Below are positions 24,201 through 34,398 of a DNA stretch of 64,000 bases, piece by piece. Every line of letters begins with the position of its first letter. Position 1 is the stretch's first letter. The stretch comes from Enoplolaimus lenunculus (taxonomy: Eukaryota > Nematoda > Enoplea > Enoplida > Thoracostomopsidae). The stretch lies in assembly GCA_030248215.1 (NCBI GenBank), contig JASANG010000422.1:1-64000 (forward strand). The letters run 5' to 3'. The notes beneath the pieces were generated by a model that ran no database searches, had not been told where the DNA came from, and saw only the letters and a list, made by a program, of their open reading frames with translations. Made by a program: the position numbers and the translations under genes.

Positions 24201-27200
24201 ATTGACTAGGGGTGAGTTGATTAATTAACTCAGAATGAAATGAATCAACTCAAAATTTTGAGTTCTGATAGTCCAAACTCAGACTGAGTGATTCAACTCA
24301 TTCTGATTTAAAATCAATTTACTGAAATTTACAGTGTACCTAAGCTTTTGTGATTAAAAGTTAAATAAATCAGCGGGTTATTTCCTGTTTTAGAGCATAA
24401 ATTTGAAAAGAAACAGCAAGGTTGTATTGATTTAGCTACAAAATGAAAATGTTCCTCGGCATTACAGTTTTTCCCCGTCACAAAATTTTCACATATATAG
24501 CATACAGAAAAAATTGTGTTTCATATTTCTTTCCAGCCCACCTCCCCGTACAGAAAGTTCTGGATTCGCCGCTGAACAGAGCCCAGATCGGCTAATTGAA
24601 ATTTATACAAGTCAAGCTGAAACACTGCCTTATTGGATCGTTGCTACTTACATACAATTGCATAAACGCATTACTGTGTGAATATTTTCTATCTTATCAA
24701 ATATTTAATTTCAAGCTAGGATTCGATCCCCGAACCCTCGTGTGGCAGGCTTGTACCATCGCCACTCAGCTATTTGAATCACATTTTATTTGAATCACTT
24801 TTTCTTCAAATATGTTTCAGATGTTAACGAATGCGCTGTGAATCCGTACGTTTGTGGCCAAGGTGCTTGCATTAATGAAGTAGGATCGTATGCGTGCGAC
24901 TGTAACGATGGATACACTTATGATGAAACGAAGAAAAAATGTAAGTTCTTTGCTGTTTAATACTTTAACCCTTTCTCACATGAATATTTTCTATTTCCCC
25001 TGAGACCTACTTTTATGCTAGGATTCGAACTCCGGTGACTGGAGTGGGAGGCGTATACCATCACCACTCAGCTATAGGAGCTTGACGCTCGAGCCCGAGG
25101 GGGCTCTCACGTCTTGTGGTGATTTAGTACTATGTATACGTGTTGCAATTGTTAAACACGGTGCGATATATATTACTTAACGTATATACACTGCGCTTAG
25201 TTGCCTATAGGCAACTCAATGTGAGAAGGGGTTAAATTTGTTTACAAATAGATTGCAGATCAGCCGTTTGGCTCTTACGACAATTAATTTTTTAGTCGTT
25301 TTGAATTGCGCAAAATACGTATGTGGTTCATTCCAGCTTTAATAAGATAGATTTTGTTTGTTTCTTCGTTGGTTTGTCTGTTAATATATTTGTTTTAGGC
25401 ACTGTTAGTACAGCGTGTCTCAGTTCGCCTTGTAAACACGGTGGAAAATGCGTTGCTGTTGGCAATTTGGCGTACACTTGCAAGTAATTCGGCCCCCGTC
25501 TACATTTGTGAACCTAAGCCTTTGCCGCTGTATTTAATGCAATGAGTAATAACCTGAAAGCCGTCTGTTAGGCGACCAATGCAAAGAACTGGGGCGGAAC
25601 AGTATATAAGCATATTCCTAAGCCTAAGCCTAAGCCTAAACCAAAGCCTAAGCGTAAGGCTGAGCATATTCCTAAGCCTAAGCCTAAGCCTAAACCAAAG
25701 CCTAAGCTAAGCATAGTCTAAAGGTTAAGCTTACTCTATTGTAGTCCTACAGAAAAACGTTCCGCCCACGATCTTTCCATGAACCCGTTAGGCTTAAAAT
25801 GTAAATTTATATTATGTGTTCTGAAACTGTTATTAATTAATGGATAAATTTGTTTTCGAAACTGCGGGATAATTCATAGTTTTAGTCGTCATATTTTACT
25901 TTTACTACAACTTGAGCTCGTATTTTCAATTGGCTGGAGCACCTGGTATCGGTTGGTAATAGTGTGTGAGAATTTTGAACCAATCATTGGAAACCTTTTT
26001 AGTTTGAAATATTTTTCTTGCATCTGATTGCTCGTCGCTGTGAGCTGAGTTTAATCTTTGTAGTTAACTTTGTTTCTTTGAGAAGCGGTCCGTAGCCAAG
26101 GAGGCGGGCCAGAGGGTTGAGCCCCCTGAAAAAAATTTGCCCTCCCCCCGGTAGAATACTTTGGCCCATGTAAATATCAGGGACGGAGAGTTTTTCTGAG
26201 GAACTAGAATAGAGTGAGCTTAAAGATAGTAAACTGAAAATTTTTAACCTAACCCTTTGTCACATGAATATTTTCTATTTCCCCTGCGACCTACTTTTAT
26301 GCTAGGATTCGAACTCCAGTGCCTGGAGTGGGAGGCGTATACCATCATCACTCTGCGATAGGAGCTTGACGCTCGAGCCCGAGGAGGCTCTCACGTCTTG
26401 TGGTGATTTAGTACTATGTATACGTGTTACAATTGTTAAACACTGTGCGATATATATTATTTAACGTATATACACTGCGCTGAGTTGCTTACAGGCAACT
26501 CAATGTGAGAAAGGGTTAAGCTTTAGACTATTTTTTGCTTAGCTTAGGTTGGGCTTAGGCTTAGGAATATGCTTATAACACTGTTCCGCCCCAGGTGAGC
26601 TGCCTACGGGCCTGTTGAGAAGATATCACTAGCTTGTGATAGATGCTATATGCATTCGAGAATATTTGCTCAAGTGCAGACTCGTAGCCAGTCCACCTTG
26701 TTAGGGGGTGCTAAAAACTTTTTTCAGGATAGGCATACGAGGGTTTTCGATGATTTACAAGTATTGTTCAAAATTTACCAGGCGACCAAAATTTTTTCAG
26801 GGGGGGTTGAGCGCCAACAGACTCCCCTCTGGCTACGATCCCGAGTAAGGCGCTTGTTTTCGTTAAAAGTACCAGTTTCAGATTTAAATGTTTTTCAGGT
26901 GTTCCTGGATATACGATGGTCATAATTGCGAATCAGGTTGGCATAAATACTTTTTCCGAATTCTGCTTATATAATAGAGTCGAATTTTGTTCCATAATTA
27001 ATACCAAGAGCGGATGATGATTACTTTAACAAGAGTATGCAACTGGATACATTCTGTGTAGAAACGAATGTACCTGGCACACGTTGCGTTTTCGACCCAC
27101 CCTTCCCTGTTTAGACGGGGGGCAACAACTGATGCTAACCACGCCATTGTATGTATACGGCATGAAAAATGTTCTGTTTTAGTTCAATTTAAGGGTGCTG

Positions 27201-30200
27201 TATGTGATAGCGATCCCACTGAATAGGTTTGGGTCGGCCAAAAACGCAACGCCCAGTGGTACATTGTCGCGTATAGTTTGATTTTTGTATCGTAGTATAG
27301 TAAACAATTTGCCCATATCTGCATGAAAGTCTGAATTTCACAGTAGAAATTTCCCAGTTGACCTTGACTGGGCGTCAACGTATAGAACACATGCCCGTAG
27401 CCAGCTCACTTTCCTAGGGAGACTGCAACTTAATTAGCAGGGGGGCATATAAGGGTTTTCGTTGATTTTTAAGATAGCTTGAAAATTTCCTAGGAGAGCC
27501 AAAGGATTTCCAGTGGGGCCGAACCCCCTGTTCCCATATTTTCAAGACTGACACTAAGCCTGTGCGTAAGAATGAGCTTGAAAATTTTGAGCAGGGGTAT
27601 ACAAAGATTTCCAGCGACGACCTCGACCCATGTAACGATCAGGGCGGAACGTTTTTCTGCACGTCTGCAATACAGCAAGTCTAAGCTTGAAAGTATTTGT
27701 TGCTTAAGCGTACGCTTAGTCGTAGACTTACGAATATGCTTATACTACAGTTCAACCGTGTTATATATTCATTGGCCCGATGATTTACAAGCTAGATCCA
27801 CATTCTCAAATGTGTATAGCAACTATCATCAGTTAGTAATAGGTTTTCATACTCTTTAACTATTGCAGTTGCTGAACTAAAAACTTGTACAGCGGTAGAG
27901 CAGATCATATGCAAAAAAGTGCTGAATTTTAAGCCTCAGTATTTTCTGATTCGGAAGTTACTAGACCTATCACCAGCTCGTGATAAGTTGGTGCTAAAAC
28001 ACATTTCAGAATACAGGACCTACACTCAGACTTTGCTACGGCAGGGGGGGGCTGAAACCCCATCGCCATTCTACGGACTTGCCCCCCCCATTTGAATCCG
28101 CTACTTGACTTATTGTATAAATTGCACAGATTGAATATATAAATGTTTCAGTTGTTCCACTTGTTTTGTTGATCCTGTGTGTTGTATTTGGCGTTGCATC
28201 AATCGTTATTTTATTGTCCGTATTCATATGCTGGACGTGCCGAGATCCCAAAAAGTACGTCTAAACTGAACCCATACCAAGACTGCGGCCCATGTATAGA
28301 ACAGGGCCGGATCGTTTTCTGAAGGGGCTATAATAGAGTCTGTTTAAGCTTTAGACTATTTTTTGCATAGGGTTAGGCTTAGTCTTAAGCTTATGCTTAG
28401 GAATAGGTTCATCCATACGCTTAGGCTTAGGCTTAGGCTTAGGTTCGGCTTAGGAATATGAAATACTTAAGATTTACGCTTAAGTTTTAGTGTTAGTACT
28501 TAAATCTGCACTGCAAAAAAATGGTGAGTCAAATTGACTCTCTCCGAAATATGCTTTTCCGGACTACACAAACTGAGTCAAAATTCGACTCTTGACTCAC
28601 CGTTTTTTGCAGTGTAAGACTCTCCCATTTCAGTTGCATTGGCTACGACTTTTAAATCCAAACGTCGATTTAAATTATATTTCTGCAATTTAGTCAACTT
28701 AACATATTTTGAAAACCGAACGACCCTAAACAGGTGGTGGAAAAATTATTATTTCGTGAAGTACTTTCTAAGCACTCAAACAGAATCAACAATCTTCGAT
28801 TGTCAATTATAAAAATTGGAACTCGGTAGGACCTCCAAATGTACCACTGCAAGCTACGGTCAGCACATCAGGAATTGCCTTCTGAAATACACGGATACTA
28901 AAGTAAGCAGAAACTCTCAAACTCGGTAAATAACGATCGTACGCCTCAAACGAATCAGACACGTCAATAATCTCAGCGTCCAAACTAGGATACGTACACA
29001 GCTCTAATACCAAAAGATGTCCCAAATAACCTCGGTTCAGACTAATGTTTGCTGAGAATTGTTAGCCAAAATTTCCAAAAAAAATTTGCTAAACGGGCTT
29101 CGAAAAATTTGTACAATACCACTGTACATACATACCAATAAAAATCGATTAAGCCTGCAATGAAATGTTGGTGTGCCAATACTACCCTGAGCCTCAACCT
29201 AAAATGTAGGAGTAACGTATAAGCGAATTTGGAAGCGTGCTTGCCAAACAGTTCTATATATACTCAAACTTCTAAGTTCCAACATACAAAACCTCAAATT
29301 GTTCAGGTCAACTGCGTCAGAAACAAATCGAGACCGCGTAGAATCGGATGAAATTCAGCCAAATCCACTGACAATGTACACTCAGCAACCAAACCAGTTT
29401 GATGTCGGCTTTGCTCGCTACCCGCAAATTCCTGTCAACAACTACAACCCTAGCAATGAACCTAGTTTTCGACGACGTAATGTACCCGTTTCGTACCAAG
29501 AAATGCTCAATGAAACCCCATTGGTGCCTTCAATGACCTCAAGAGGTTCTCTCATACCTGGCGCTAGCTATTTTCCTCAACCTATGGACCCTTACTACTA
29601 TCCAAACGATGATGATGATGATAGCGAATTGGAACGCTCAGGAGGGATAGCTAGGCTTTTTTCGCGGAATAAAGCCAAATCAAACAACAACAACAACAAC
29701 AACAACAATTATTTAGCACAACAACCGCCAACAATGCCAATCTACGATTTTTCACCGTTATACGCGCCAAACGGGGTTCCAGGCCGATCTTTCCCGCAGA
29801 CGACGTATCCTTATAGTGGAGATCAGCGGCCGTACAGCTTAAAACAGGGCGGTTACCCTTCTGGTCCAAATAATTTTGCCCAAACGAGCTTTGGAAGACC
29901 TTACCACAGGGACAGATATAATCGCGCCGTACCAGGATCCAGTTATCGACCATATCAACGAAACGTTGGAGCAAATAATAATCGAGTGGTACGTAAGTTA
30001 CGGCGGTAAACAATTTCGTTTCCTTTCAGTCTAGCACGGTGTCTTCTGGCGGCAATACGGTGCCGTCCTGCATCGTCCACGAAATGCCAGCCGGCGCCGC
30101 TCGACAAGTATCAGCGCTGCCTTAAAAATATAGGGTATTTTTGTAAATAGCGTTTGACTTCTTGCTCAACAGTTTTTTCACTATTATGTATCGCTCGCTT

Positions 30201-31184
30201 GCCGTCCCACACTGCAAAAAAATGGTGAGTCAGATTGACTCTCCGAAATACGCGTTTCGGGACTACACAAATTGAGTCAAAATTTGACTCCGCCAGATGC
30301 AAATTCGATCAATATGACTCACCATTTTTTGCAGTGTATGTTCGTTGGAAATTGTCAATGAATTGCAATGTGTCAAACCGGATACGTGTTTCAGTTAAGA
30401 TTAAGCATCCGTTTTTCGTTTCTGGAATTTTTCACAGTATCCGGTTGCTTGCAGTTCTCAAATTATGTGCTAATGATATCTTGTACAACAAATTCTATTC
30501 GCCAAAATTTTTTAAGTTCTTAATTTGTGAAGGCAGCGACTTTTCAAAATTTGCAGTTGTTTTTCGGGCACTGTTAAGTTTTAGCGCATACGGCCCAGCC
30601 ATGCGCCTAAGCCTAAACCTATCACTCTCGACGTACGGATAAGTCGGCCAATGTTACTTTAAGGAGCGTCCAGGTTTCTGGTGGATCTATAAAAGAGTAA
30701 ATTTAGATTCTAGATTAAACTTTTTTGCTTAGGCTTAGACTTAGTCTTAGGAACACATTTTTGCAACGCTTACGCTTAGGCTTAGGCTTAGGAATAAGTT
30801 TAATCTATTGTTACATCCCCTTAAAGTAACATTGGCCGATAAGTCTAAAACTAGCCATATCATAAAATATAATTCATTTCAAATTTGTCCAACGTCTAAG
30901 CATACTCTATTGCAGTCATGCGGGAAAAACGGGACGCCTCCAAAAGTAACATGGGCCAAACTTTCCGACAAAATCAATAAGATTGTTGTCCAATGTATAG
31001 AACAGGGCCGGAACAGTAGTATAAGCATATTCCCAAGCCTAAGCCTAAGCTTAAGCAAAAAAATAGTCTAAAGCTTAAGTTTACTCTATTACATGTTTTG
31101 TATATGGTATTTTAGTCGCCTTACGGTCCTCAATATTCAAGAGATCCAAGATCGACCGGGGTTATGCCACCTCATCGACTATAG
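18233..31184 (+). CDS. EGF-SEA-EGF type I membrane protein, mucin-like (13 exons)
   Basis: Exons as I read them: 18233-18530, 19604-19714, 20246-20416, 21192-21301, 21942-22015, 22930-23084, 23911-24072, 24821-24940, 25399-25483, 26899-26936, 28152-28254, 29307-29988, 31116-31184. All joints keep phase and give 725 residues. Signal peptide about 1-28; Thr-rich stretch near 80-95; EGF 102-134; Cys-rich EGF-like 137-192; SEA-like region about 195-300; Cys-rich EGF-like 307-360; calcium-binding-type EGF with the DVNEC signature from 361; EGF 401-439 split over two exons; membrane span about 442-468 with WTCRDPK after it; a 250-residue cytoplasmic tail rich in Pro, Tyr, Asn and Gln. The order EGF-SEA-EGF-membrane is that of MUC13/MUC17-type mucins, though the Thr-rich part is short. 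A surface role is inferred; ligand unknown. Weakest joints are the GTTGGC donor after 26936 and the last intron, where reading through 29988 would stop at 30009. Confidence 0.8.
18648..18855 (+). mobile_element. T6 family A in intron 1
   Basis: The body starts GGGCGGAACGTTTTTCTG without the outermost bases; two TTAGGC blocks; the right end TCCTTACATTGGCC is intact. Confidence 0.75.
19326..19523 (-). mobile_element. T6 family A in intron 1
   Basis: Ends GGTCAATGTACAGAACA and GATCTTTACATGGGCC. It ends 80 bases before exon 2 of the EGF/SEA gene. Confidence 0.75.
20145..20240. repeat. CGGATATCCGGTTACA repeat copy
   Basis: AACGGAAACGAAAACGG and ACGGATATCCGGTTACATCC match the unit that is tandemly repeated at 47562-48030. 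It ends about five bases before the exon at 20246. Confidence 0.55.
20530..20735. mobile_element. CAG element, degraded
   Basis: Contains AGTGACTTGCAAATGCATTC and GCAAGTTTTTGCTGCAAAA in the CAG arrangement; ends are worn. Confidence 0.35.
20834..21028 (+). mobile_element. T6 family B, complete, intron 3
   Basis: Ends GGCCCATGTAGGGAACAGG and CTGTTCTACACATGGGCC. The core has hexamers and AATAGGCTCATCCATACGC. Confidence 0.8.
21340..21420. repeat. CGGATATCCGG repeat copy
   Basis: GGAAACGGATACGGAAATGG and AAACGGATATCCGGGTTA mark a further copy of the repeat seen at 20145. Confidence 0.45.
21635..21708 (-). repeat. tRNA-like relic
   Basis: Read on the minus strand: GCGTAGCTCAGTGGATATAG (A-box type), a 5-bp anticodon-like stem around CCGGTAA, and GTTCGAAATC (B-box type). 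The T arm does not pair and position 33 is C, so it is not a working tRNA. It differs from the tR core. Confidence 0.5.
21695..21870. mobile_element. SG element
   Basis: Left GGGGCCAGGTGGGGTGGCTC, right GTTGAGCTGGCTACGGGCC, and the CAAACTTGTTTGAAAGTCG centre. Good ends. Confidence 0.6.
22404..22656 (+). mobile_element. T6 family A, three-block core, intron 5
   Basis: Left end ACCCATGTAAAGATCAGAGG, right end CCGCCCCTGTTCTTTCACGGG. The hexamers come in three blocks separated by GAATATGCTCATTCTTACGC and variants, a higher-order repeat. Confidence 0.75.
23221..23414 (+). mobile_element. T6 family B, intron 6
   Basis: Left end CTATGTATAGAACAGGGCC, right end CCTCTATACATTGGCC. Confidence 0.8.
23683..23896. 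mobile_element. TCT element, intron 6
   Basis: Left TTCTCTCAAATGTGTGTAGC, right GCTATACACATTTGAGAATA. It ends 14 bases before the exon at 23911. Confidence 0.55.
24084..24336. mobile_element. CA2 MITE, intron 7
   Basis: Ends CACTGTAAATTCCAATGAGC and ACTGAAATTTACAGTG. Its first base is 12 bases past the end of exon 7. Confidence 0.75.
24708..24792 (-). mobile_element. tR core fragment
   Basis: GATTCGATCC and CGCCACTCAGCTATTTGAATC resemble the B and A boxes of the tR core on the minus strand. The terminal repeats are absent. Confidence 0.5.
24964..25235 (-). mobile_element. tR element, complete, intron 8
   Basis: TTAACCCTTTCTCACATG at one end and AATGTGAGAAGGGGTTAA at the other. GGATTCGAAC (inverse B box) and CACTCAGCTATAGGAGC (inverse A box) are intact. 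Confidence 0.8.
25573..25786 (-). mobile_element. T6 family A, duplicated core, intron 9
   Basis: Ends GACCAATGCAAAGAACTGG and GATCTTTCCATGAACC. The core holds a roughly 55-bp unit twice (GCATATTCCTAAGCC to CCAAAGCCTAAGC). Confidence 0.75.
26163..26594 (+). mobile_element. T6 family A split by a tR element, intron 9
   Basis: Left half GGCCCATGTAAATATCAGGG to GAGCTTAA; right half TTAAGCTTTAGAC to CTGTTCCGCCCC. The split is at the TTAA of GCTTAAGC. The right terminus runs into SG-type sequence (GGTGAGCTGCCTACGGGCC). Confidence 0.65.
26246..26519 (-). mobile_element. tR element nested in T6
   Basis: CTAACCCTTTGTCACATG and ATGTGAGAAAGGGTTAA ends with an intact inverted B box (GGATTCGAAC). TTAA occurs on both sides, with about 20 extra bases at the left. 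Confidence 0.75.
26683..26860. mobile_element. SG element, intron 9
   Basis: CGTAGCCAGTCCACCTTG left, CCCCTCTGGCTACGATCCCG right, and GGGTTTTCGATGATTTAC within. It ends shortly before the exon at 26899. Confidence 0.55.
27010..27285. mobile_element. QG element, intron 10
   Basis: AACAAGAGTATGCAACTGG and ACACGTTGCGTTTTCGACCC on the left, AAAAACGCAACGCCCAGTGG on the right. Confidence 0.5.
27393..27545. mobile_element. SG element, intron 10
   Basis: CCGTAGCCAGCTCACTTTCC at the left and GGGTTTTCGTTGATTTTTAAG inside in pieces; the right end is worn. Confidence 0.4.
27626..27777 (+). mobile_element. T6 family A, core nearly lost, intron 10
   Basis: Left end ACCCATGTAACGATCAGGG, right end TATATTCATTGGCC; only a few degenerate hexamers. 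Confidence 0.6.
27795..28018. mobile_element. TCT element, intron 10
   Basis: Left CATTCTCAAATGTGTATAGC with TATCATCAGTTAGTAATAGG; right CTCGTGATAAGTTGG and CATTTCAGAATACAGG. Confidence 0.5.
28287..28461 (+). mobile_element. T6 family B, right end lost, intron 11
   Basis: Left end GGCCCATGTATAGAACAGGG and a hexamer core ending GGCTTAGGAATATG. Confidence 0.7.
28509..28614. mobile_element. CA1 MITE, internally deleted, intron 11
   Basis: Both ends intact, about half the usual length. Confidence 0.7.
30025..30130. mobile_element. RG element, intron 12
   Basis: GCGGCAATACGGTGCCGTCC and GCCGGCGCCGCTCGACAAG are RG-type GC-rich arms. Confidence 0.4.
30210..30336. mobile_element. CA1 MITE, shortened, intron 12
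   Basis: Starts CACTGCAAAAAAATGG and ends CACCATTTTTTGCAGTG. Confidence 0.75.
30646..30837 (+). mobile_element. T6 family C, complete, intron 12
   Basis: Ends GGCCAATGTTACTTTAAGG and CCTTAAAGTAACATTGGCC, with TTTTTGCAACGCTTACGC in the core. The best family C copy. Confidence 0.85.
30893..30957 (-). mobile_element. T6 family C end fragment
   Basis: CTCTATTGCAGTCATGCGG body and AAAAGTAACATGGGCC end only. The body is A/B-like while the end is C. Confidence 0.55.
30989..31094 (-). mobile_element. T6 family B, right end lost, intron 12
   Basis: Left end CCAATGTATAGAACAGGGCC, then core and body to TTACTCTATT. The acceptor of the last exon of the EGF/SEA gene follows about 20 bases later. Confidence 0.7.
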
Positions 31185-31257
31185 AAAATACGATTCGATA
31201 AAATTGTTTGTTAAAATGTAAACATCAGCTCAGTTCTTCGAATCTTTTACGTAACTT

Positions 31258-31340
31258 TAAAGCAAGTGAAGAAGCGAGTTCGAACCCACGACGTTGTGCG
31301 TTGTTAAAATCCATCCGTTACTACTGCACCGCACTGCAGT
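31258..31340 (-). repeat. tRNA-like relic
   Basis: On the minus strand GGTGCAGTAGTAACGGATGG (A-box type) precedes GGGTTCGAACTC (B-box type) by about 30 bases. It is unlike the tR core. No complete cloverleaf could be drawn, so a SINE head or decayed tRNA is more likely than a working gene. Confidence 0.45.
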
Positions 31341-32125
31341 CGACTGTTGCATCGGCTGATGTCGGCCGATCTCGATGCTGCCTGCACGCATGCAGTACAG
31401 CGTAAAATGCATTATTATTGCATGTGCACATAAACGACAAACATATCGATATGATTTATAGTTGTTGCAAGCCTGGTGCCATCATAATAATTGCAATTTT
31501 AGAAAATTCTAAAGTTTTGGATTTGAAGTGGAATATTTGACTAAAATTTATCATTGGCTGATCTGTGATTTTCGAAGATACTCGCCGGATAAAATGTTCT
31601 CTACAAATGATTAAAAAGAAGCTGAAACAAAATAAACTATTAAAATATAAAAAAAGTTCCGACATGGGGGTGCGGGCGTACATTCGTAAGGGGGGTCATG
31701 GATCTGGATGTGCCTTTCAGCACGGCCGGCGTTGGGATAGTCGAGGCCCCCCCCAAACGGTCCTAAGGGCCGCCAATAAAAAATGATTCACACTTTGTGG
31801 TCCGCGAAACAATTATTAGTTTGCCAAAATCGGGCTCACAAAGGGTCGGGCCCCCAGTGGGTAGGGATTTGGGGGGCGCCTTCGCCGGTACAACCCCTCA
31901 AAAACGGAGATGTCCCCAGAGTGGCTAAAAAACATGGTGTGCCCTCGAAAAATGCTTTTGTGCCATTTTAGCTTATATATTCCGAGGGTGACCTTGTCTC
32001 GGCGGTGTACGTAGGATTTCATTCTGCTGTTCGCTAGACTGTAGAAAAGTATTTGCTTATTATTTAAATGAAATAAATCGCTTTTTCATATGTTTGCTTT
32101 CCAATTTAAGGATTTTAAAACTGTT

Positions 32126-32305
32126 GGCCCATGTATAGAACAGTGCAGGAACGTTTTCCGGCGGGACTGTAATAGAGTAAGCTTAAGCTTTAGACTAATT
32201 GTTTTTGCTTATTCTTAGGTTTAGGTTTAGTCTCATTCTTACGCTTAGGCTTAGGCTGAGGAATATGCTTAGACTACTGTTCCGGCCCTGTTCTATACTT
32301 TGGCC
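32126..32305 (+). mobile_element. T6 family B, complete
   Basis: Ends GGCCCATGTATAGAACAGTG and GTTCTATACTTTGGCC. Confidence 0.8.
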
Positions 32306-32757
32306 AAAATGTTCATTAAACATCACATTAGCTCAAATCTCTTAAACCAGCTCAAATTCTTAAGTTCTGGTCTTGTGTTTACGAAAAAGCTTAAACTAAT
32401 CTTATAGAGGAGAGACATACGAAATTAAGTCCGTTTTACAGAAACTTAAATAACTGTTAGTGTAACCAGGGCCGGACCAGCCACCGCCCATACATCCCAT
32501 TAGGGTGGCGCACCCCAAAGAGGGCCGTTACCCTAACAAGATTTTAAACAGAACATTTGAAAAATGTTCCGATTATCGCAAAGCGCTTCCACCCCGGAAA
32601 TTTTGTGGTAGGCACCCTAGCCAGCCCCGGCACTGAACGAAAGCTGTGTTTAACGTCTGATCCATGGTCATATATGAGATTCCCGATTACGTTTTAAACT
32701 TTAAACATTCTGGTTATGTAGAACACAGGTCCGGATCAAAATTGGCAATTTGAGCTT

Positions 32758-33015
32758 ATAACCCTTTCTCACATGAATATTTTCTATTTCGTGACAGTCC
32801 AATTTCAAACGATATGAAACCCAGACTTCCAGGCGAAAGCGGTCTACCCTCATCGCTCAACTCTTCAGGAGCTCGCTGCTCGAACGCGAGTTGACTCTCG
32901 AGATCTTGTGGAAATTTTACACTGCACATACGTGTAACAATTGTTAACGGTTGTATTGTGTGTATACAGATTGCGATGAGTTGCTCACAGTACGTTGGCC
33001 GGAGAAAGAATTAAA
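32758..33015 (-). mobile_element. tR element, diverged
   Basis: AACCCTTTCTCACATGAATA left end, GAGAAAGAATTAAAC right end. The tRNA-like core has many substitutions and no intact B box. Confidence 0.6.
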
Positions 33016-33469
33016 CATGAGACTATTACATTTTTCGCAAAATATACGCTTAAGCCTACACCGAATGTCAATAGATCTACGAGATTGTTCAGTACCTTTA
33101 CTCTCAGTCTTCTCTGGAAGAATTTTGCGCCCCCAATAAGAAATTGTCAACTTTCCTTGGTAAGTCATCAAAAACCCTTGAAGGACATGTTGAAATATGT
33201 TTAAGCCAAAAAGAATAGCATGGTGACTAGCTACAGACCTGATGTTTTACTGTAGGTTCATGGTCGAACCAGCTCGAAAACGTTGCGTCTAGTTCGTACT
33301 CCGCTGGTTTTCTGCTTGAAATATGCTTATATTTTTGCCATCAAACGTACGAAATGCCTTAGTTCTTTTATCTTTAATTAAGAATTAACAAAGCTTAAAT
33401 ACATTTGTTTTTTCAAATTATTCCTCTGGCGTATGAGGTTTCGCATTCAAGTCATCAAAAATGTAGTCT

Positions 33470-34000
33470 AGAATGTAATGCGGGGTTTCACGTTACCAAT
33501 TGTGCGCTTGGTACCTGTTTTGTCATTATGCCCATAGCGGCACATACTACTTTTTTTGCTACCCATATGTATATCAACAGAAAATACAATGTTATGCATA
33601 GCGAGGTTTTCCAAATATTACCCTACCCATATGGATAAAGTAAAGATTTCTGCTCGGTGCCCATATAGATGCCAACATACTGAACCTTGAAACTTGCACT
33701 TTAAAACGGCTTAGTACAGTGAGTTTTACTTTACAAGTTCGGTTTAGTCATTTTTTACAATATATGTTTCGAAAAATCTAAAAAAATTACACTAGCTATA
33801 AATATTGTTAAACCAATCGCAAGGTACCCATATGGGTAAACAAGCCTAAAACCAGTTACCCATAGCTACAAACGTACGGTACCCATATGGGTAGTAGATA
33901 GTTAACAACCTATTCGTGTAGGTTGTTTCTACATTCTGCTACAGATAGGTGACAAACGGGTACCAAGCGCACAATTGGTAATGTTAGCCCCGCATAAGCC
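33470..34000. mobile_element. Fold-back element with CCCATATGGG motifs
   Basis: Left arm ATGCGGGGTTTCACG and TACCAATTGTGCGCTTGG; right arm CCAAGCGCACAATTGGTA and GCCCCGCATAAG. Between them TACCCATATGGGTA-type palindromes recur. A remnant of the same end lies near 43925-43977. Confidence 0.6.
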
Positions 34001-34149
34001 TAAACGAAAAACGGATATTGAAGTATAAATGATTCAAACATGTGTTCTGCCACCACAATCGAGACGTGCAAATATTCGCCGGGCCTTGTGAAATTAACAC
34101 AATAGCGGATGGCACTGGAATGTTTAAAATTTTGGATGAATTCCGTAAT

Positions 34150-34325
34150 TTTTACTTTATATCAAACAGATATAGCGTATCTGTAATGAAAAATTGCCAG
34201 ATATACGTGACTCATTGCTAATTTTGAACACAAAAATAACAGAATTTTCGATTTTTCTACGCCACAAACGGAAGTGGACACCGATTTTACCGGAAACACA
34301 GAAACGGATACCCGGTTACACTCTG
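34150..34325. repeat. CGGATATCCGG repeat copy
   Basis: Ends GAAACGGATACCCGGTTACA and has the upstream part (GTAATTTTTACTTTATATCAAAC region) also seen at 47590. It lies about 75 bases before the receptor start codon. Confidence 0.45.
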
Positions 34326-34398
34326 TATATATATTCTTACTCTTAGATATCGTAGTTTTTCAATATACCTATTAACAGTGAACGGTAATTGTTCAGCT

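Larger units (their letters stand above)
31185..34398. other. Interval between EGF/SEA and receptor genes
   Basis: No gene recognised. It holds a tRNA-like relic, a T6 family B copy, a diverged tR element, an SG fragment and a fold-back element. The stretches 31400-32100 and 32306-32750 are otherwise unassigned. Confidence 0.5.

Noticed and set aside
29651-30013. 120-codon minus-strand frame
   Set aside because: Shadow of the cytoplasmic-tail exon of the EGF/SEA gene, including its Asn repeat read as Cys.
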